Assembly (NCBI GenBank): GCA_050084515.1
Contig: CM114274.1
Coordinates: 10,230,001-10,294,000, forward strand
DNA length: 64,000 nt
Direction: 5' to 3'
DNA from: Blasia pusilla
Lineage: Eukaryota; Marchantiophyta; Marchantiopsida; Blasiales
The notes beneath the pieces were generated by a model that saw only the letters and a list, made by a program, of their open reading frames with translations, searched no databases and was not told the origin of the DNA. Made by a program: the position numbers and the translations under genes. Positions 35,301 through 48,981 of this stretch are shown here, in pieces (the stretch's first letter is position 1; every line of letters begins with the position of its first letter).

Positions 35301-37740
35301 GATCGTCTTAGCCAGTTAAGCTAAAAAATCTACTTTGTGTTAAAGTATCTATCTCCCCCACCTATCCTAAGACTTTAAGAAGAAATTGTTGGCGGTCCAA
35401 GGCTAGACAATTGAGAAGGACGTGCTAGCATACATTAAAGGAGGAATATTTTATTTTTCTTTTGTTAAAAATTGTGTGTGGTGTAGTATAGCAAAGTGGA
35501 TGGAGAGGGAAAAAAATTATCTGAAAAATCTAAAAGGGGAAGGAAGCATCTATATTATAATGGAGGAGAACCCTTCCAAGCACCTCCCGTTTTGTCATGT
35601 GCATACATATCGTAACACAATTCACATCGTTGGCCACATCTACACATCATACAATATCGATCTTCCCAATACACGGGTGGATCCATTCATAAAAAAAAAT
35701 ATACTTATACATATTCATTAAGATTATGCAACAAAATCAAAGTAAAAAAAATTCATCCGGTCTAAAACTCCACTTTTGAATCTACATCGGCATATTGAGC
35801 CACATCCACTCTCTGCTATGAGGGAATCCGGACGCTAGTGTCATAGTTCCTATACATACATGCAAGAGAGATGTTCCAAAGGTTCAACATTAGAAAAATG
35901 GTTTGGGAAAGCCATCTCTCCCTCTCTTATAGCCTTAGGAAGAGCCGGGAAATATCAAAAGGCTCTTCCCCCCAAAACAACCATCCCATCGGTAACATGT
36001 GTGCAGTAGTTACCGTCACCTGAATGACTAATATTAAAATAGGAAAATTGTCATAGATGATGTTCCCTACGCAACGTGCCTATCGCCAACTTCATCCAAC
36101 GTCTCATAACAAAGTTACACCCAAACAACCCGTTGATTCTCTATATCGTCGACGCGGTGCAACTCTACTTGTTGGATGACTAAGATATGACAATTATCGT
36201 GCGCATACACATCACTTGTCATATCTACACACCACATAGCACCGATCTTCCCAAGACACAAGTCGATCCACTCATAAACAAAATATACTCACACCTGTAC
36301 ATCGAGATCACACAAGCGCCTCCCTAGCTGGTAGTTGGGTCCCCCTAACTCCACACAACAGACATCATATCTACCTAAGATGATCTAGTCCTCTATACAC
36401 ATCTAGCACCATTGGTGTTGTCATCCCTGCAACATCTCCCAACACATACTCGTCCATGGATCCATCTTATTTATCTCCTCTTGGAGATAGTGATATATCT
36501 GGATGTTATCCTACAACACTACAGCTACCCGTTGTGTTGATCCCTCTAAATAGATCTAACATTCTTGCACCCTCCTCCAGACATTGCCATACAACAAGTG
36601 CACTATCCGAAGATATGAAGTCTCTAGTCCAAGAGTATGACCATCACCTAACTCTTTTTGCTCCAAAACACAAGCACAACTCCACGCTTGTCTCACTAGC
36701 TCGTCTACCCTACTCTGCAACTTAATACTTATACCGAAAAACAATAAAGAAATCTTTGCACCATGGGAAGAGACATCCACTATGGCATGTCTCTCCGTGG
36801 GACTATTCGTTACGGGAATGTCCTCCGCATGGGTGCTCTTCTCCCATAACTCTCTTGGTCAGATAACACCACTTGTGAATGGTGCCAATGTGGTCACCAT
36901 ATTCTCACATGGTTGACCATCACTACGATCTGCAAACTACACGGGTAAATAGCTCATTAGTCCATGAATTGATCGCCATCGTATCCAATAAGAAATCGTC
37001 TGATCCCCTATTGCAGATGGTTGTGAATTTCAAGGCGGGATACTTAAAGTTTGTTGTAGTGTTAAAGACATGCCCCTCGAGGTGAGCTTGGACACCATTT
37101 CCATAAGTACACCTAGTTCTTTGTTCTGCCGCTCCATCTACAACTTCACTTCATCCAAATCTACACTTCACTTCTTCCGATTGAATAGTAACTCTAAATT
37201 CCACACTATGAATAAACCAAAGTTCAAATTGGAGCTTAAAAGTTAGTATTTCTACCATAGAACAACAAGATTGAGGCCATGATATAAACTCCTGTAAAAC
37301 ATGGTGTTGTGTCATATGCGTGCCATGATATAAACTCCTGTAAAACATAGTGTATGTGTCATCCAATTGAGATAGAAGAGAGGTAAGCATAAAATTTTAC
37401 CAGTAAGCTTATTGTGTGAAACCTGGTTGTGTAGGCAACTCTTCTCTCTCCATAGATTCCAACTATGTGCCCAATGATCCCTTTGGCATACATTGTGGCA
37501 CCTGCACATGCTCCTTTAAGACATTAGCATTAGACCCTAAACTCGACCTAATATATATTGAGTCGAGTAGTAGGATGCATCCATGTGATGGAATTCCAAA
37601 AACAGTTTGCCGCATGTGCAGGTTCTTGTTATATTAGGTCCTGAGGAGAAACCATGAACCACTCATGATTATGATTCTATCATTTCAGAAAAAAACCCTG
37701 ATCAATCTACCTATCCAAGGTTGTATTCTATTATTTCTTA
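35301..37740. other. AT-rich intergenic, no gene seen
   Basis: Around 37265-37355 a 40-bp stretch (GCCATGATATAAACTCCTGTAAAACA core) is duplicated. Several CACACATC/TACACATC phrases recur between 35580 and 36400. No coding signal. Confidence 0.35.
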
Positions 37741-37987
37741 CTAGTGTGGTGCTCGTGCGATGCACGGGTACAATGCGGCCGTTAACAATCCAATTTTCAA
37801 ATTTTAAAATCTTAATCATTGTACATAAACGACAGGGGAGAAGAAAAAAAGGGTCCACACAAACCTTGGAATAAGGCCACATACACATACATTAGAGTGG
37901 CACAAAGAAAAACAAAATTTAGAATTGACTGGTGTCGAATGCTGAGGAGGTCGGAATCAAGAGGGGGTTCGCCAATAATAATATAGA
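37741..37987 (-). mobile_element. Non-autonomous Helitron, 247 bp
   Basis: On the minus strand: host A, TCTATATTATTATTGGCGAA at the 5' end; CCGTGCATCGCACG hairpin, then CTAG and host T at the 3' end. The interior differs from the 14264 family, so only the termini are shared. It directly abuts the decayed Helitron helicase that follows. Confidence 0.85.
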
Positions 37988-38952
37988 TTTCATGGTTCAT
38001 GGGCCATGTGGACCATTAAATCCAAATGCACCATGTATGGATAAGGAAACAAAAAAGTGTACAAAAGGCTATCCTAAAGCTTTTGCGGCCAACACTACAA
38101 AGACGGAAGCTAGTTATCTGATGTATCCAGGTAAGGATCCTTTAATCTTAAGTTATCTTTATTATTGTAAGGCATATTATGTCGATGTAATCATGATTTT
38201 TTACTATGTTTTTGTAGATTGGAGAATGGGAGGATGATAGTAAATTACAAATATTCATTGGATGATCATTGGGTCGTGCCCTACAATCCTATGTTATGCA
38301 TCCTCTTTAATTATCACATTAATTTGGAAATCACAAGTAGTGTTTATGCCATTAAGTACTTATACAAATATGTTTATAAGGGGTGTGACGCAATGTCATT
38401 TAAGTCGTCAAAGGATATGAATACATCCAATGCAATTGAAGTTTTTGACAAGACAACGTCATATCTTGATGTAAGGTATGATTTCGCAACTTGATTACTC
38501 TGATGCATTATATTCTATTTCTCATTCATCATGTTGATTCTCCTTACTTGAATGCTTGGAATTCTTATTTCTGGAGATATATATCTTCTTAAGAGGCATG
38601 TTGTCGTCTCCTCAAGTTTAGTCTACATGTTGAAATTCCAAGTATTATGCGATTAGCAATTTATCTTCTAGAGCAAAAAATAGTCTGTTTCAAAGATGTT
38701 TCCGCTCCTCAAGATGTTTTGCAACTAAATAGAGAGACAACTCTAACCCAATGGTTTGCAACCAATCTATCCGACTCCACTGCCCGACAATATTTATATA
38801 TAGATTTTCCTTCATATTATCGTTGGAATAACAAGATATGGATTCGTAGGGTAAAAAAAAATGGTTGTGGCCATCCCATTGGCCGCTTATACCTTAATCG
38901 TCCAGATAAATACTCAAAAGTTGTTTATATACATTTGCTTTTATATACCACT

Positions 38953-38996
38953 ATCTCCTCATGACACATCACCTATGCCATGTGTCATGAGGAGAT
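38953..38996. repeat. Perfect 17-bp inverted repeat beside a truncated Helitron end
   Basis: Arms 38953-38969 and 38980-38996, loop 10 nt. Directly to the right (39003-39042) is a minus-strand Helitron 5' terminus (TCATAGATATTATTATCGGA, GAGTGCC), cut off within TGACACATGGCA, so the hairpin sits at the truncation point. Confidence 0.8.
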
Positions 38997-40012
38997 GAGT
39001 TTTTCAAATTGAAGGGGCACTCTCCGATAATAATATCTATGATCTAATTTATTTCACTGCTTTATAGGTGAAAGATAGCGTCATTGGTTGAGACTAATCC
39101 TCCATCATGTTCGAAGAGCGACTACATACGAATGCTTAAGAGTTGTTCTTGGGATATTATGTCCAACATTCAAGTATGTTGTTATCCAATTGAGACTTCT
39201 TGAGGATGATAGGGAGGTGTTTTCTTGCTTTGAAGAAGCTTCTATTATCTATACGGGTTCTTCACTTCACCGTCTATTTTCAATTATTCTAGCTTACAAC
39301 ACACATGATCAACCTACTACATCATGGATTCAGTTCTTGGTTCCACTGGTAGAAAATCTCTTATATGAATGCCGTAGGGTAAGAATTCATTACTATTGCT
39401 CCTTACAGAATTCAATATCTTCCTAATTGTATCTTATATTACACATTTAATATACTAACCAAGATTTGGACCTTTATCAAAACTATTCTATTGTAGAAAA
39501 CATAAACTCCTAATCTTCCCGTTGATGATGCTATCATTAATAATACATTTTTGGAAGTCCATTATTATTTACAAGATCAATGAAAGAGATTGTCTGACTT
39601 TCCAAAAATTCCCCAAGCTAATTTCCAAAGCCTTCACTCACACTTATATCTAGAGGAACAAGAGCTATTACATGATATGGAATAATTATTTAAGCAAGTG
39701 CAATTGGAAGAAGCGTGTCTGAACGAAGCACAACGTATTATTTGAGACGCTATACATAATGAGCTTGCTCAAATATTCTTGAATGCTCCACCTTCTCGAA
39801 ATGTTTTTTTCATCTATGATCTTGGTGGAACGGGGAAAATATTTTTATATAATCTTCTCCTTGCAAGTGGAAGGAGTGCAAGAGATATAGCTTTGGCTAT
39901 AGCATCATGTGGTATAGTTGCCCTATTTAGACCCAGGAAATATTGCACATTCGCTCTTCCAGATCCTCATTAATCTTAATGAGAGCTCTGCTTGTAAGTA
40001 CAAGCTTGGATC

Positions 40013-40086
40013 TGTATGAACCAAATTGGAGCTTATTAACAAGCATTACATTAGTCATTTTAATAAGCTCCAATTTGGTTCATACA
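40013..40086. repeat. Perfect 26-bp inverted repeat, 22-nt loop
   Basis: Arms 40013-40038 and 40061-40086 are exactly complementary. It lies in a probable intron of the decayed plus-strand Helitron helicase. Confidence 0.9.
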
Positions 40087-41555
40087 TAAAATAAAATTTA
40101 ATTACTCCAATTATTAAAACTTCTAATTTCCTCCTTTTTTCATTTGTAGTTTATCTCTCGATAATAATGGAGCGCGCTTAATCCGTGATACAATGCTCAT
40201 TATATAGGACAAAGAACCTATGGCTCATCAACATGCATTTGAGGTCATTAATCAAAATTTACAAGATATTTTGGGAGTTATTTTTGATGCTATACCTCAA
40301 ACACCATTTGGTGGAAAACTTATGGTATTTTGTTAAGATTTTCATCAAGTGTTGCATGTTGTTTTTCGGGGGGATCAACCGTAGATCATCGAAGCCACCA
40401 TAAAGAGGTCATCTCTTTGGTCTAATATAAAGGTCATGAAGTTGAAAAAAACCATGCAAGATCAACGGTTGGAATTCAAAGTTCATTTGCGTGATGAACA
40501 AGGAGCTTTTTTTTTATTGGTTATTGGAAGTGGGAGAGGGAGAGGGTGGTGTACCTTTGCACCCTCATTTGGGAGAAGACTTTATACAATTACCATCTAC
40601 AAATTGTTACTAGTAGTAATAAAATATGTGATCTTATTAATTTGATCTACAAAGATTTTCCTAGCCGATTCATTGATATTAATTTCTTAAGAGATAAGGC
40701 TCTTTTGACTCCAAGAAATAAATATGTTGACGACATAAATACATATATTATGTTTTGGTTTCCTGGAGAGGTAATTCCTTTAACATGTAGAAATCTTTTT
40801 TTTATGGGAACTTGGTTTTTAGGAAGTTTGGATACTCTTTCTTATCAATTCTTTACTTATCTTGTACAGGAACATATTTATCTCAGCGTTGATTCTATTC
40901 CAAATGAGGGGATGAGTCATATCTATCAAATTGAATTTTTGAACCCAAGCTTACCTTCTAAACTTCCTCCGGATTGTCTGTATTTGAAGATTAAGCAACT
41001 GTTACATTGCATAGATGTTTAAATTATCACAGGGAATAATATTGGAGATCGAGTTTCTTATTCCACATATCTTATTGATTGTATCAGATTTTAATTTGCC
41101 ATTTGATTTACATAGGTTTCAATTCCCTATTCGGCCAACTTTTGCTATGACCATTAATAAGTCTCAAGATAAAACTTTGCAAAAGGTTGAAATTTACTTG
41201 CATACTCCCATATTTTGTCATGGTCAATTGTATGTAATATTATCTAAAGTAGGAAAGAGAAGTTTCATCTACATTACCATGGGAAACGATGAACATTCAA
41301 ATAAAGAAAAAAGACTACACACAAAATCTAATATAAAAATAGTTGGCTGAAATAAAATTTGAAATCTAAAACATCTTACCTCTCCTTACTAATACAATTA
41401 GATGCCTACTTGTGGTGTCCCCTAATATCCAGTATACTTGTGGTGGGATACCTCAAGTGTACTTGAATTCTCGTTCTCTTATTTATGGATGTTTTTTTTC
41501 CTACCATATCCGAGTGCCCTCATAGAGACAAGAGGTGGAATGAACATGTTGGATA

Positions 41556-44500
41556 TTAGTAAGAATGTCCGTGTGATGCACAACATCAAATTTTATAATA
41601 AGAAGATATTTTTTTATTTAGAAAATAAAATGTTTCAATTTTTTTATTCATAGTGGATATTGAATATTGCATCAGAAAAAATGAAGAGGAATAAAATCCT
41701 AGCTATTATTTTATTAATGTAACACTTCAAGATATATAACATTTTTAGTATAAACACCATCTTTGTTTCGTGGATTTTGATTATCAATTACCATATGCAT
41801 TGACTTGCTAGAACCTACTCTAGATAAGACAACATATAATTGTTTGTGAGAAAATACAGGATTTGGCATGTAAATACCAACTCTATCTTACGTTTGACCT
41901 TGAGACTTATTAATCATCATTGCAAAGGCGGGCTGAATAGGAAATTGAAATTCGTAAATCAAAAGATAACCCTGAATCAGATGTAATCAATTGAAAGCGT
42001 GGAATAAACCCTCAAGCTCCAATATTTTTTCCCGTCATAATTACAGCATCTATAACATATCAACCAAATCCAACAATCATCAAGCGAGTCTCGTTTGCTT
42101 GTCCCTTTGCTCCATTCATATTCCGTAATAGCATAATCGGAGCTTCAATCTTCAACGTTAACCAATGTGGTGGCAAACCTAATGGCAAACATGTATTCAA
42201 GAATTATTTTGGGTATACCAACCTCATCCCATCATCAATTACCGAATCAGCACTTAAAAAAGTGTGTACCTGAAAAGAGAAACAATCATTAGCATCAAAA
42301 GGATAATTTTTAATAGTCCAAAAAAAGTGTGTCTTCATTTCATATAAATTGAAAATATTCATGAAATATTCAAATTACCTCTCTTGGAAATTGTGAGATA
42401 ATTTCGATATTGATAAAATCCACAGTAGTATTCTTTGTTGTAAGAATAGATGTACCCCTCAAGAAGTCAATATCACTCCACTTATCGATATCAGGTTCAT
42501 AAACAATTCCAATCAAATCATTAAGTCTATGGCTCTTAATAATTATCGCATCAGGAACTCTTATAAAATAATCTCCAAGCTCAAAATGCAATGGTATCCG
42601 ACCCTTGCCAATCTTCAATAACTAGTTTGCAAATCCATCTTGCTCATGTCGTGCTTCTCCTAAACAAAATTTGACAAAAAAAGAATGAGTACATCTTGAT
42701 AAAAATTCCATAAGATAGCAAAAGCAACAACAAAAAGTTGAATCGTTGTGACCTTGCAAAAAAATCAATCTCATGTTGGTAGTAAGTTTCATTATTCTCA
42801 CATAAGTCCAAATAAGAGATCTCTTAAGGGTTGCACGCACAACAGTTGGCCTATCACCATGACATACTATAAGAAGAAGTTGTCGGAAGTCACCACCAAA
42901 TATAAATATCTTGCCCCCAAAAGACAGGTCTCGTAGTACAAGATCCACCAAATCCATGATATCTTGGAAGGTACGATTAACAGCCTCAAAATCACGATGA
43001 TACGTCATAGGAGCTTCATCCTATATGATTAACTTTGCATTTTTTTTATAAGGCGTGGAGTGTCACTCTTAACAAATAAGCTATAAAACACACAAGAAAT
43101 AAAAAAATGAGAAATATTTATACATAATATATAAAAAATAATAACAAAACAATGGAAACGTAATTTTAGAAATGAATCCGAGTAATAACAAAATCTTTGA
43201 CATAAAATTACTTGCAAGTTGATAATTCATGTATATGGATAGGAATCTTAAATCGAGAATAAGCAGTACGGCCTCCATCCAATAACAAAGCAACAATACT
43301 AGAAGATGCAACAACAAGAACAATATAACTCTTGCTTCGCACACTAGCAAGAAGAAGATTTTATAGAAAGGTTTTTCCTATTCTACGAGGACCATCAATG
43401 AAGAATAACTTTTCCTAATAAGATCCAAATTAGCCATAATATATAGATATTAAAGAATGAAAACTTAGAAATAAATCTACAAATAGCATAACATATATAA
43501 AATGCACTTACAAACGGTGACACATCCTCTAAGAAAAGATGGACAACATCCCATATAGCTCATTGTCCATCATTCAATGAAATTTTCCCTCATTGAACAC
43601 GATCAACAATCATTTCACAATCATAACACAACTCTTTTTCCTCTAAGTGCGAGATCAATATATCCCGAGTAAAAAAGTTAGGTTGAGGCATGTCGGGGAA
43701 ATCTGCTATACTTTTACCATGATCTTGAAGATGGTAATGGATTTCTAATAATACAAAATCAATAGTTTGAGGATCCAAAGCAAGATTAGAAATTCCAATT
43801 CTGTGCATCAAATTACAAAAAATTAGAAAAATCTTAAAGGCAAACATAGAAATCAATAGAATTTTTTAATAAAAACTAAAAACTCAATAATATACATAAG
43901 ACATGAATATTACCTCACGCCTTTGATGTAAGAGATCTTCTATGAGTGGAACTAAGAAACGTTCCCACACCATACTAGCTACAGAAGGCGTGTTGTATAG
44001 AAGAATAATGGCAAAGAGCAAATGTAATGAATAACCAATACAAATTTGAACCACCTTTTCAAAGCATGAAAAAATTTCCCTGTCGTCTTCTAATAATCCC
44101 ATCTGAATAGACGTTTCCTTAAAAGTAAAATAAACAACACCATCAATTGTCCTTAAATCTTGATAAGATTAAGCTCCTCTCACATTATGAAGAAGTAATC
44201 GTAGCCAATGACACTCTCCTTTATCTGTATTAATTTACATACAATTAAACTATTAAATAACCCTAGAAAAGAAGAGAATAATATTATATTAAGTTAAACA
44301 TTTATTTTGTGAATAAAAAATAAACACGTAGGAGAAAGTTCACTTGGGTAAGTCATATACAATCGTCCGATAGGATGTCCACATCTTTTTCTTCTGCGTT
44401 TATGTCGAATCCACGTCTTCTTATTCCAAGAATAATGAGAAGGAATTTCCAAATAAAGGAGTTTTCAAGCCATAGGATTAGATATATTAGTTGCAAACAA

Positions 44501-45165
44501 TTGAGTGAAAGTGATCTCCTTACTCCATTCTAGAATATTACCCCAGGAGTCTTGATCATGAAAATATGCCATCTGGCTATCAAGGAGATGAACAATCAAT
44601 TGCACAATACTTGGTTGTTCACCGCGTAGACTAAACTTGAAGATTCTCCAACAAGCTTCTAAAGAAGAAATATACCTTAAAAAAAAGAAAAAGTAAATAT
44701 AGTTAGAGTCCAACCTTTCAATATTGTAAACTAATTTAAAAATAACATACAAAATTTAGAAAGTTAAGTACCTTGCATTAAAATATAAGGATGTCTCATC
44801 AATAATATCTTATGTAGTTGTACTTTTTGTCAATGTATAGGATATGACATCTAATCCCTTATATACATACTTATAGAAGTATTTCACATCCAATATGTTA
44901 TTCGTAATCTCCAAGTTGATATGACAATCAAATAAGGTGTATAATATCGGATTATACGGAACCACCCAACGATTATCAAAGTGACGATCCCACTTATGAA
45001 TTGACCTACTATTATCACATCTATATAATCACAAATATATAGAATATATTAGTACTTAAAACAAACTTTGAAAGATATATGGATACGATATTTAAAAAAT
45101 CAAAACAAAGGTCAAAATGATTACCGCTTATAAAGAGAATATCCCTCTTCATTCTTCATTGTCAT
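41556..45165 (-). pseudogene. Decayed autonomous Helitron, C-terminal segment with helicase and 3' end
   Basis: Minus-strand order: NEEGYSLYKR (about 45150), WDRHFDNRWVVPYNPIL (about 44980), WFATN-type block reading TQLFATNISN (about 44490), LLEDDREIFSCFE (about 44080), IHYHLQDHGKSIADFP (about 43700), Walker A GPRRIGKTFL (about 43390), GGKIFIFGGDFRQLLLIV (Walker B region, about 42890), DAIIIKSHRLNDLIG (about 42530) and MPNPVFSHKQLYVVLSRVG (about 41830). The 3' terminus at 41556 reads CATTCTTACTAA then T, with an eroded GTGCATCACAC hairpin. It continues the Rep N-part at 48982-52860, from which a gypsy element separates it. Numerous stops. It faces the plus-strand Helitron tail to tail. Confidence 0.85.
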
Positions 45166-47960
45166 CGACTTTGGTCTGTAGCTTGCGTTGGCCTACATAG
45201 ATCCTACTCTGCTTAAACCTTAGCAAGCCGTGCCTCAAACTTAGATTGGCCACCTTCTCGCCCCGCTTCAACTTCCCAAGGTACTCACTCGCTTGCGCAT
45301 CCTTCATGTATCCTTCACGAATCCTTCTTTCCAAGTGTGTTTCATTAGGGAACATTGGTCTCAACACTTATGTCGTCGAGGGCATATGCTCATCCCTACG
45401 ACTTAACGCATTTGGAATGACATTGTCTTTCCCTGGCTTGTGGATTAGCTCCACATTCGTCAACGCCGAGGTATCATGCCATTGAAGTTATTTCAGTATT
45501 ACGCGATCCTGGGTCTCAAAATACTTGAGCGACTTGCAATCGCGAAATCACTAGCATGAATGTGCACCTCGAACGGTTGGTAAAACTCCGGCAGCTTCAA
45601 AACTGGTTCCTACGAGAGAATTTCCTTCACTCAATTAAACATTTTTCCAGTTCCTTGGTCCATGTTGTGTCGGAAAACTTCGCGGTCCAATTTGTGAGAG
45701 GTTTCACTATTCCCGAAAATTTCTTCACGTATGTTCGGTAAAAGTGGACTACTCTGATGAACCTCCTCATCCCCTTCACAGTGGAAGATGGTTCCCATCT
45801 GTAAATTGCGCTTACCTTCTCCTTGTCTGGACTCACTCCATCTGCACTAACCACATGCCCCAAGAACTTGATCTTCGTCAAACCGAACTCACTCTTATCC
45901 GCATTCGCATACAGCTTGTTCGCCCTGAGTTTCTCAAACACCATCTTCAAATGTCAAGCGTGCTCCTCTAGTGTTTTCGAATAGATGAGTATGTCATCTA
46001 TGTAGATTATCACAAACTCATCCGTCTCCTTATGAAAGATGGAGCTCATCAAAGAGGTGAACGTTGGAGGCACATTACAAAGACCAAAAGGCATTACCAT
46101 AAACTCGAACGAACCGTATCTCGTCCTGCACACAGTCTTCTCTACATCCGCTTCGGCAATACGAATCTGATAATATCCTGATTTCAGGTCAATCCAGCTG
46201 AAATACTTGGCCCTTGACAATCGATCAAAGAGGTCATCCATCCTCGGAAGAGGATAGTTGTTCCTTACCATCACTTTATTCAGCGCCCGATAATCAACAC
46301 ATAGTCTCAACTTCCCATCCTTCTTCTTCACCTGAGTTCCATCTCATACGCATCCAAGAATTTTTTCCCCAAGACTCCATGATTCCGTCCATGTCGTAAA
46401 TTGTGAAATTCTCCTTCAACTCAAATACTCCGCATCCCACAAGTAGCCCTAAAACCAACTCTAAGGTCTGGTGGGACTTGCCTCCCGCGAATCCTACCCT
46501 AATGTGTTCCTCTGCCTTAGTAGTTGGCAATCCCAATGTCTTCACGATTCTCAGGCTCAAGAATGAGTACGAAGCACCTGTATCAACGAGCAACATCACA
46601 TCGCGATTAGTGATCTTAGATCCTAGGTAAACCAAATTGGGTGTTCTCTTGGTGACTTGGAGAGATGTATCTATATCTTCCGCCGATAAGTGCTTAGCAA
46701 AAAATGCAATCATACTCGGTTTATTAACCTTAGGCCTCTCACATTCCTTAGCCATATGCCCGGGTTCGCCACAATTGTAGCAAATCACTTTGGCGTTTGG
46801 TGACTTCGGGAACGACGGCCCTCTTAGCTTCGCGTTGAGTTCCACTCGTTTCGTTGCTGGGGCAAGAGACCCTTCGTGGTCGCGCTCATCCCCATTCCAA
46901 ACCCTCTTGGATATCCCTTTATTTTTCAGTAACTTAGAAAAACTTTTCGGCTCAAAGGGGTTTTGGTTTTGGACTTATTGTTCTATATCTGCTTCGCTAG
47001 CCTCAGAAGCTCCGCGCACTTCTCTGGAATGTGAGGCATACAAAAGAGGGCCTTTTTGGCGCTCGATTTGAGTCCACTTAAGAAGATCACCTTCTTTGTA
47101 AACTCATCCTTGGAAAGTGAGCTCATGAGTGCACTAAACTCTTGCGCGTAAGCGCTAAGGGATTTGCTTTGGCGCAACCTCATAAACTCCATGCCGTCGC
47201 GATACTCCTAATATTCTGGAATGGATCGGTTACCAATCAACTCCTTGAAATCTTCCCAACTCAAAGTTCTTCCACGGCCCAGATGTTCTTTATGGTGAGC
47301 CGTCCACCAGTGGAGAGCATGATCCTTAAAAAATGTGACCGCTACAGTCACCTTATCTTGCTCATTTTCCTTTAGCGCTTCGAAATAAAGTTCGAGTTCC
47401 GTTAGAAACTTGCTCACTTTTTGAGAACGCCCCATTTCTATAAATGGCGTTGGCAAATTTGTCTTACAAAGCTTCTTGCCAGAACTAGATGCTCCATTCG
47501 ACTTGAGTTCTACCATCACCTTACTCTGTTTGGCCATGTGGTCCGCCATCACCTTCATCAAACCCATCATTTGGATATAAAAGGCCGAGTCGTTTAAGTT
47601 TGAAGCTCAAGGCCCCGCGGAAAGATTTGCGTTTGGAACATCCTCATGTATGGGACTCGACACTTCAGGAGTTGCAATCTCCACCTCAGGCTCACGGTTC
47701 GTCATTGATTCATCTCTCGGCTTTTTTGCTTTGACTCGCGGCTTCCTTGGTTCTTCACCCTTGTTCTCCATTTGCAAGTTCTCGCTTTCTCAGATCTCCT
47801 CCTCGTCTCTTGTGTTCCTCCTCAAGCGTCGCGGTCTTCTAACTACCTTGAGTTCTTCTCAAATGTCCAAATCTTCTACGACCCCAAGTTCACGCTCACC
47901 AAGGACCTGGATATGATAAAAACATGGCGTGCATCGAGCCGTGTAGGCCATGTTTAGGCG
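45166..47960 (-). pseudogene. Ty3/gypsy internal region: gag, protease, RT, partial RNase H and integrase
   Basis: Gag core 47570-46983 with one in-frame TAG (47210-47208), zinc knuckle CYNCGEPGHMAKEC (CX2CX4HX4C) at about 46780, protease VDTGASYSFLS at about 46590. Reverse transcriptase 46331-45954 contains [35 protein letters not shown] and the catalytic [16 protein letters not shown] thumb follows (FLGHVVSADGVSPDKEKV), then degraded RNase H and the start of integrase (LSLRHGLLRFKQSRIYV). The sequence stops near 45166 and switches to Helitron: the rest of integrase and the 3' LTR are missing. The pol order PR-RT-RH-IN is Ty3/gypsy. Several stops and frameshifts make it defective. Confidence 0.92.
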
Positions 47961-48981
47961 TGACGTGCATCTACTCTCCTTGAACGTTACTCTTGTTGTT
48001 GCGGAAGCGTGCGTTCAGTAGGTCACGCTCTCAATGGTGATCTGCATCCAAACATGCCCTCTGGTTAGTCGGGGTTTGGATCAATCAGCGGGCTAACTTT
48101 CCGAGTTCTCGTCTTGGTCTCTCATCAAGCTCAACCTTCCTTGTTTCGCGGTTTACAACACGGGAAAGTCTCGAAAGACTTGGGACAGACTTTCTGGTCG
48201 GTTCAGGAACCTCAAACGGCGTTTCGCGCTTAGCGGTTCTTACTGTCCAATGGACGTCCAATGAGTCCCTAACCGAGACTCACACAAAGTGAATCTCGGG
48301 TCGGAATCCAAGTGTGGCGCACAAATTCCACTCCCTTGGATGAGGTTTGGGTTTCGAGTTCCAACGCCAAACTCCCGTTCCATCCCGTGCCTCTGAGATG
48401 CCGTTTGGTGCTCAAAGTGGGGATTCACGTTCCAAGACATCTTGGAGAGACTCCTCCCTTACTAGTACTTTTGGGGATCTCCGAAGTTCCCTACATTTAG
48501 GGAAAGACACCTGGGCCTTTCCAATTGGCCCTCAACCTGATTGCTCTCACAGTCATTTTTGGGCCAATATCTCAGTCTGTACTTATGCGTTTGCTAAGAT
48601 CTTTAGTGCGTTGGAAGCATCTCAAGATAAGCTTTCCAACGTGTTCTTGAACGCATCTTGGGACTAAATGTTATGGTCCAAAACACAGTAAAATTCCCCG
48701 AACGCTACTTGTGTTCCAAAACTGGTTCTCACCTCTTTGGCAACCAACCTTCCAAGACTCAACTCATCTCAAGTCTTGGCTCGCGTTAGGTCTAGGTTTC
48801 TTGGTCGAAACCACAAACGCATGAAACAAACAACTCTGTTCCGCCTTTTGTCTTTTGGACTTTTCCAAGAGACCTTTCCAAAAGCCTCTCCAAAGCACGA
48901 TCATCGCATCGTGAGTCCACTTGAGTTCTGATGTTCCGCTTGGCGCCTATTTGGTGTTGTTTGGTTACGAGGGTCGCAACA
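47961..48981 (-). mobile_element. 5' LTR of the gypsy element
   Basis: 1021 bp on the minus strand, beginning TGTTGCGACCCTCGTAACC (48981) and ending GATGCACGTCA (47961). It matches the solo LTR at 23498-24522 along its length. The host sequence at 48982 is Helitron Rep coding DNA (...KWPEIT...), so the insertion point is known to the base. No clear primer-binding site follows; the next bases are CGCCTAAACATGGCC. Confidence 0.92.

Larger units (their letters stand above)
37988..41392 (+). pseudogene. Decayed autonomous Helitron: Rep C-part and Pif1-type helicase
   Basis: Homology runs in order from HGPCGPLNPNAPCMD (Rep zinc-binding region, about 37995) through KYSLDDHWVVPYNPML and IKYLYKYVYKG (about 38230-38390), WFATN...STARQYLYIDFP (about 38750), HPIGRLYLNRPD (about 38870), LLHHVR (about 39097), to the helicase: Walker A GGTGKI (normally GGTGKT, about 39820), then the PTFAMTINKSQDKTL and HGQLYVILSKVG motifs (41133-41270). 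The N-terminal Rep half with the HUH motif is missing. Many stops and frameshifts break it; the frame changes between almost all blocks, and some breaks are introns (GTAAGG...TTTTGTAG). A CCTTACTAAT at about 41384 could be its 3' end. Not functional. Confidence 0.88.
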
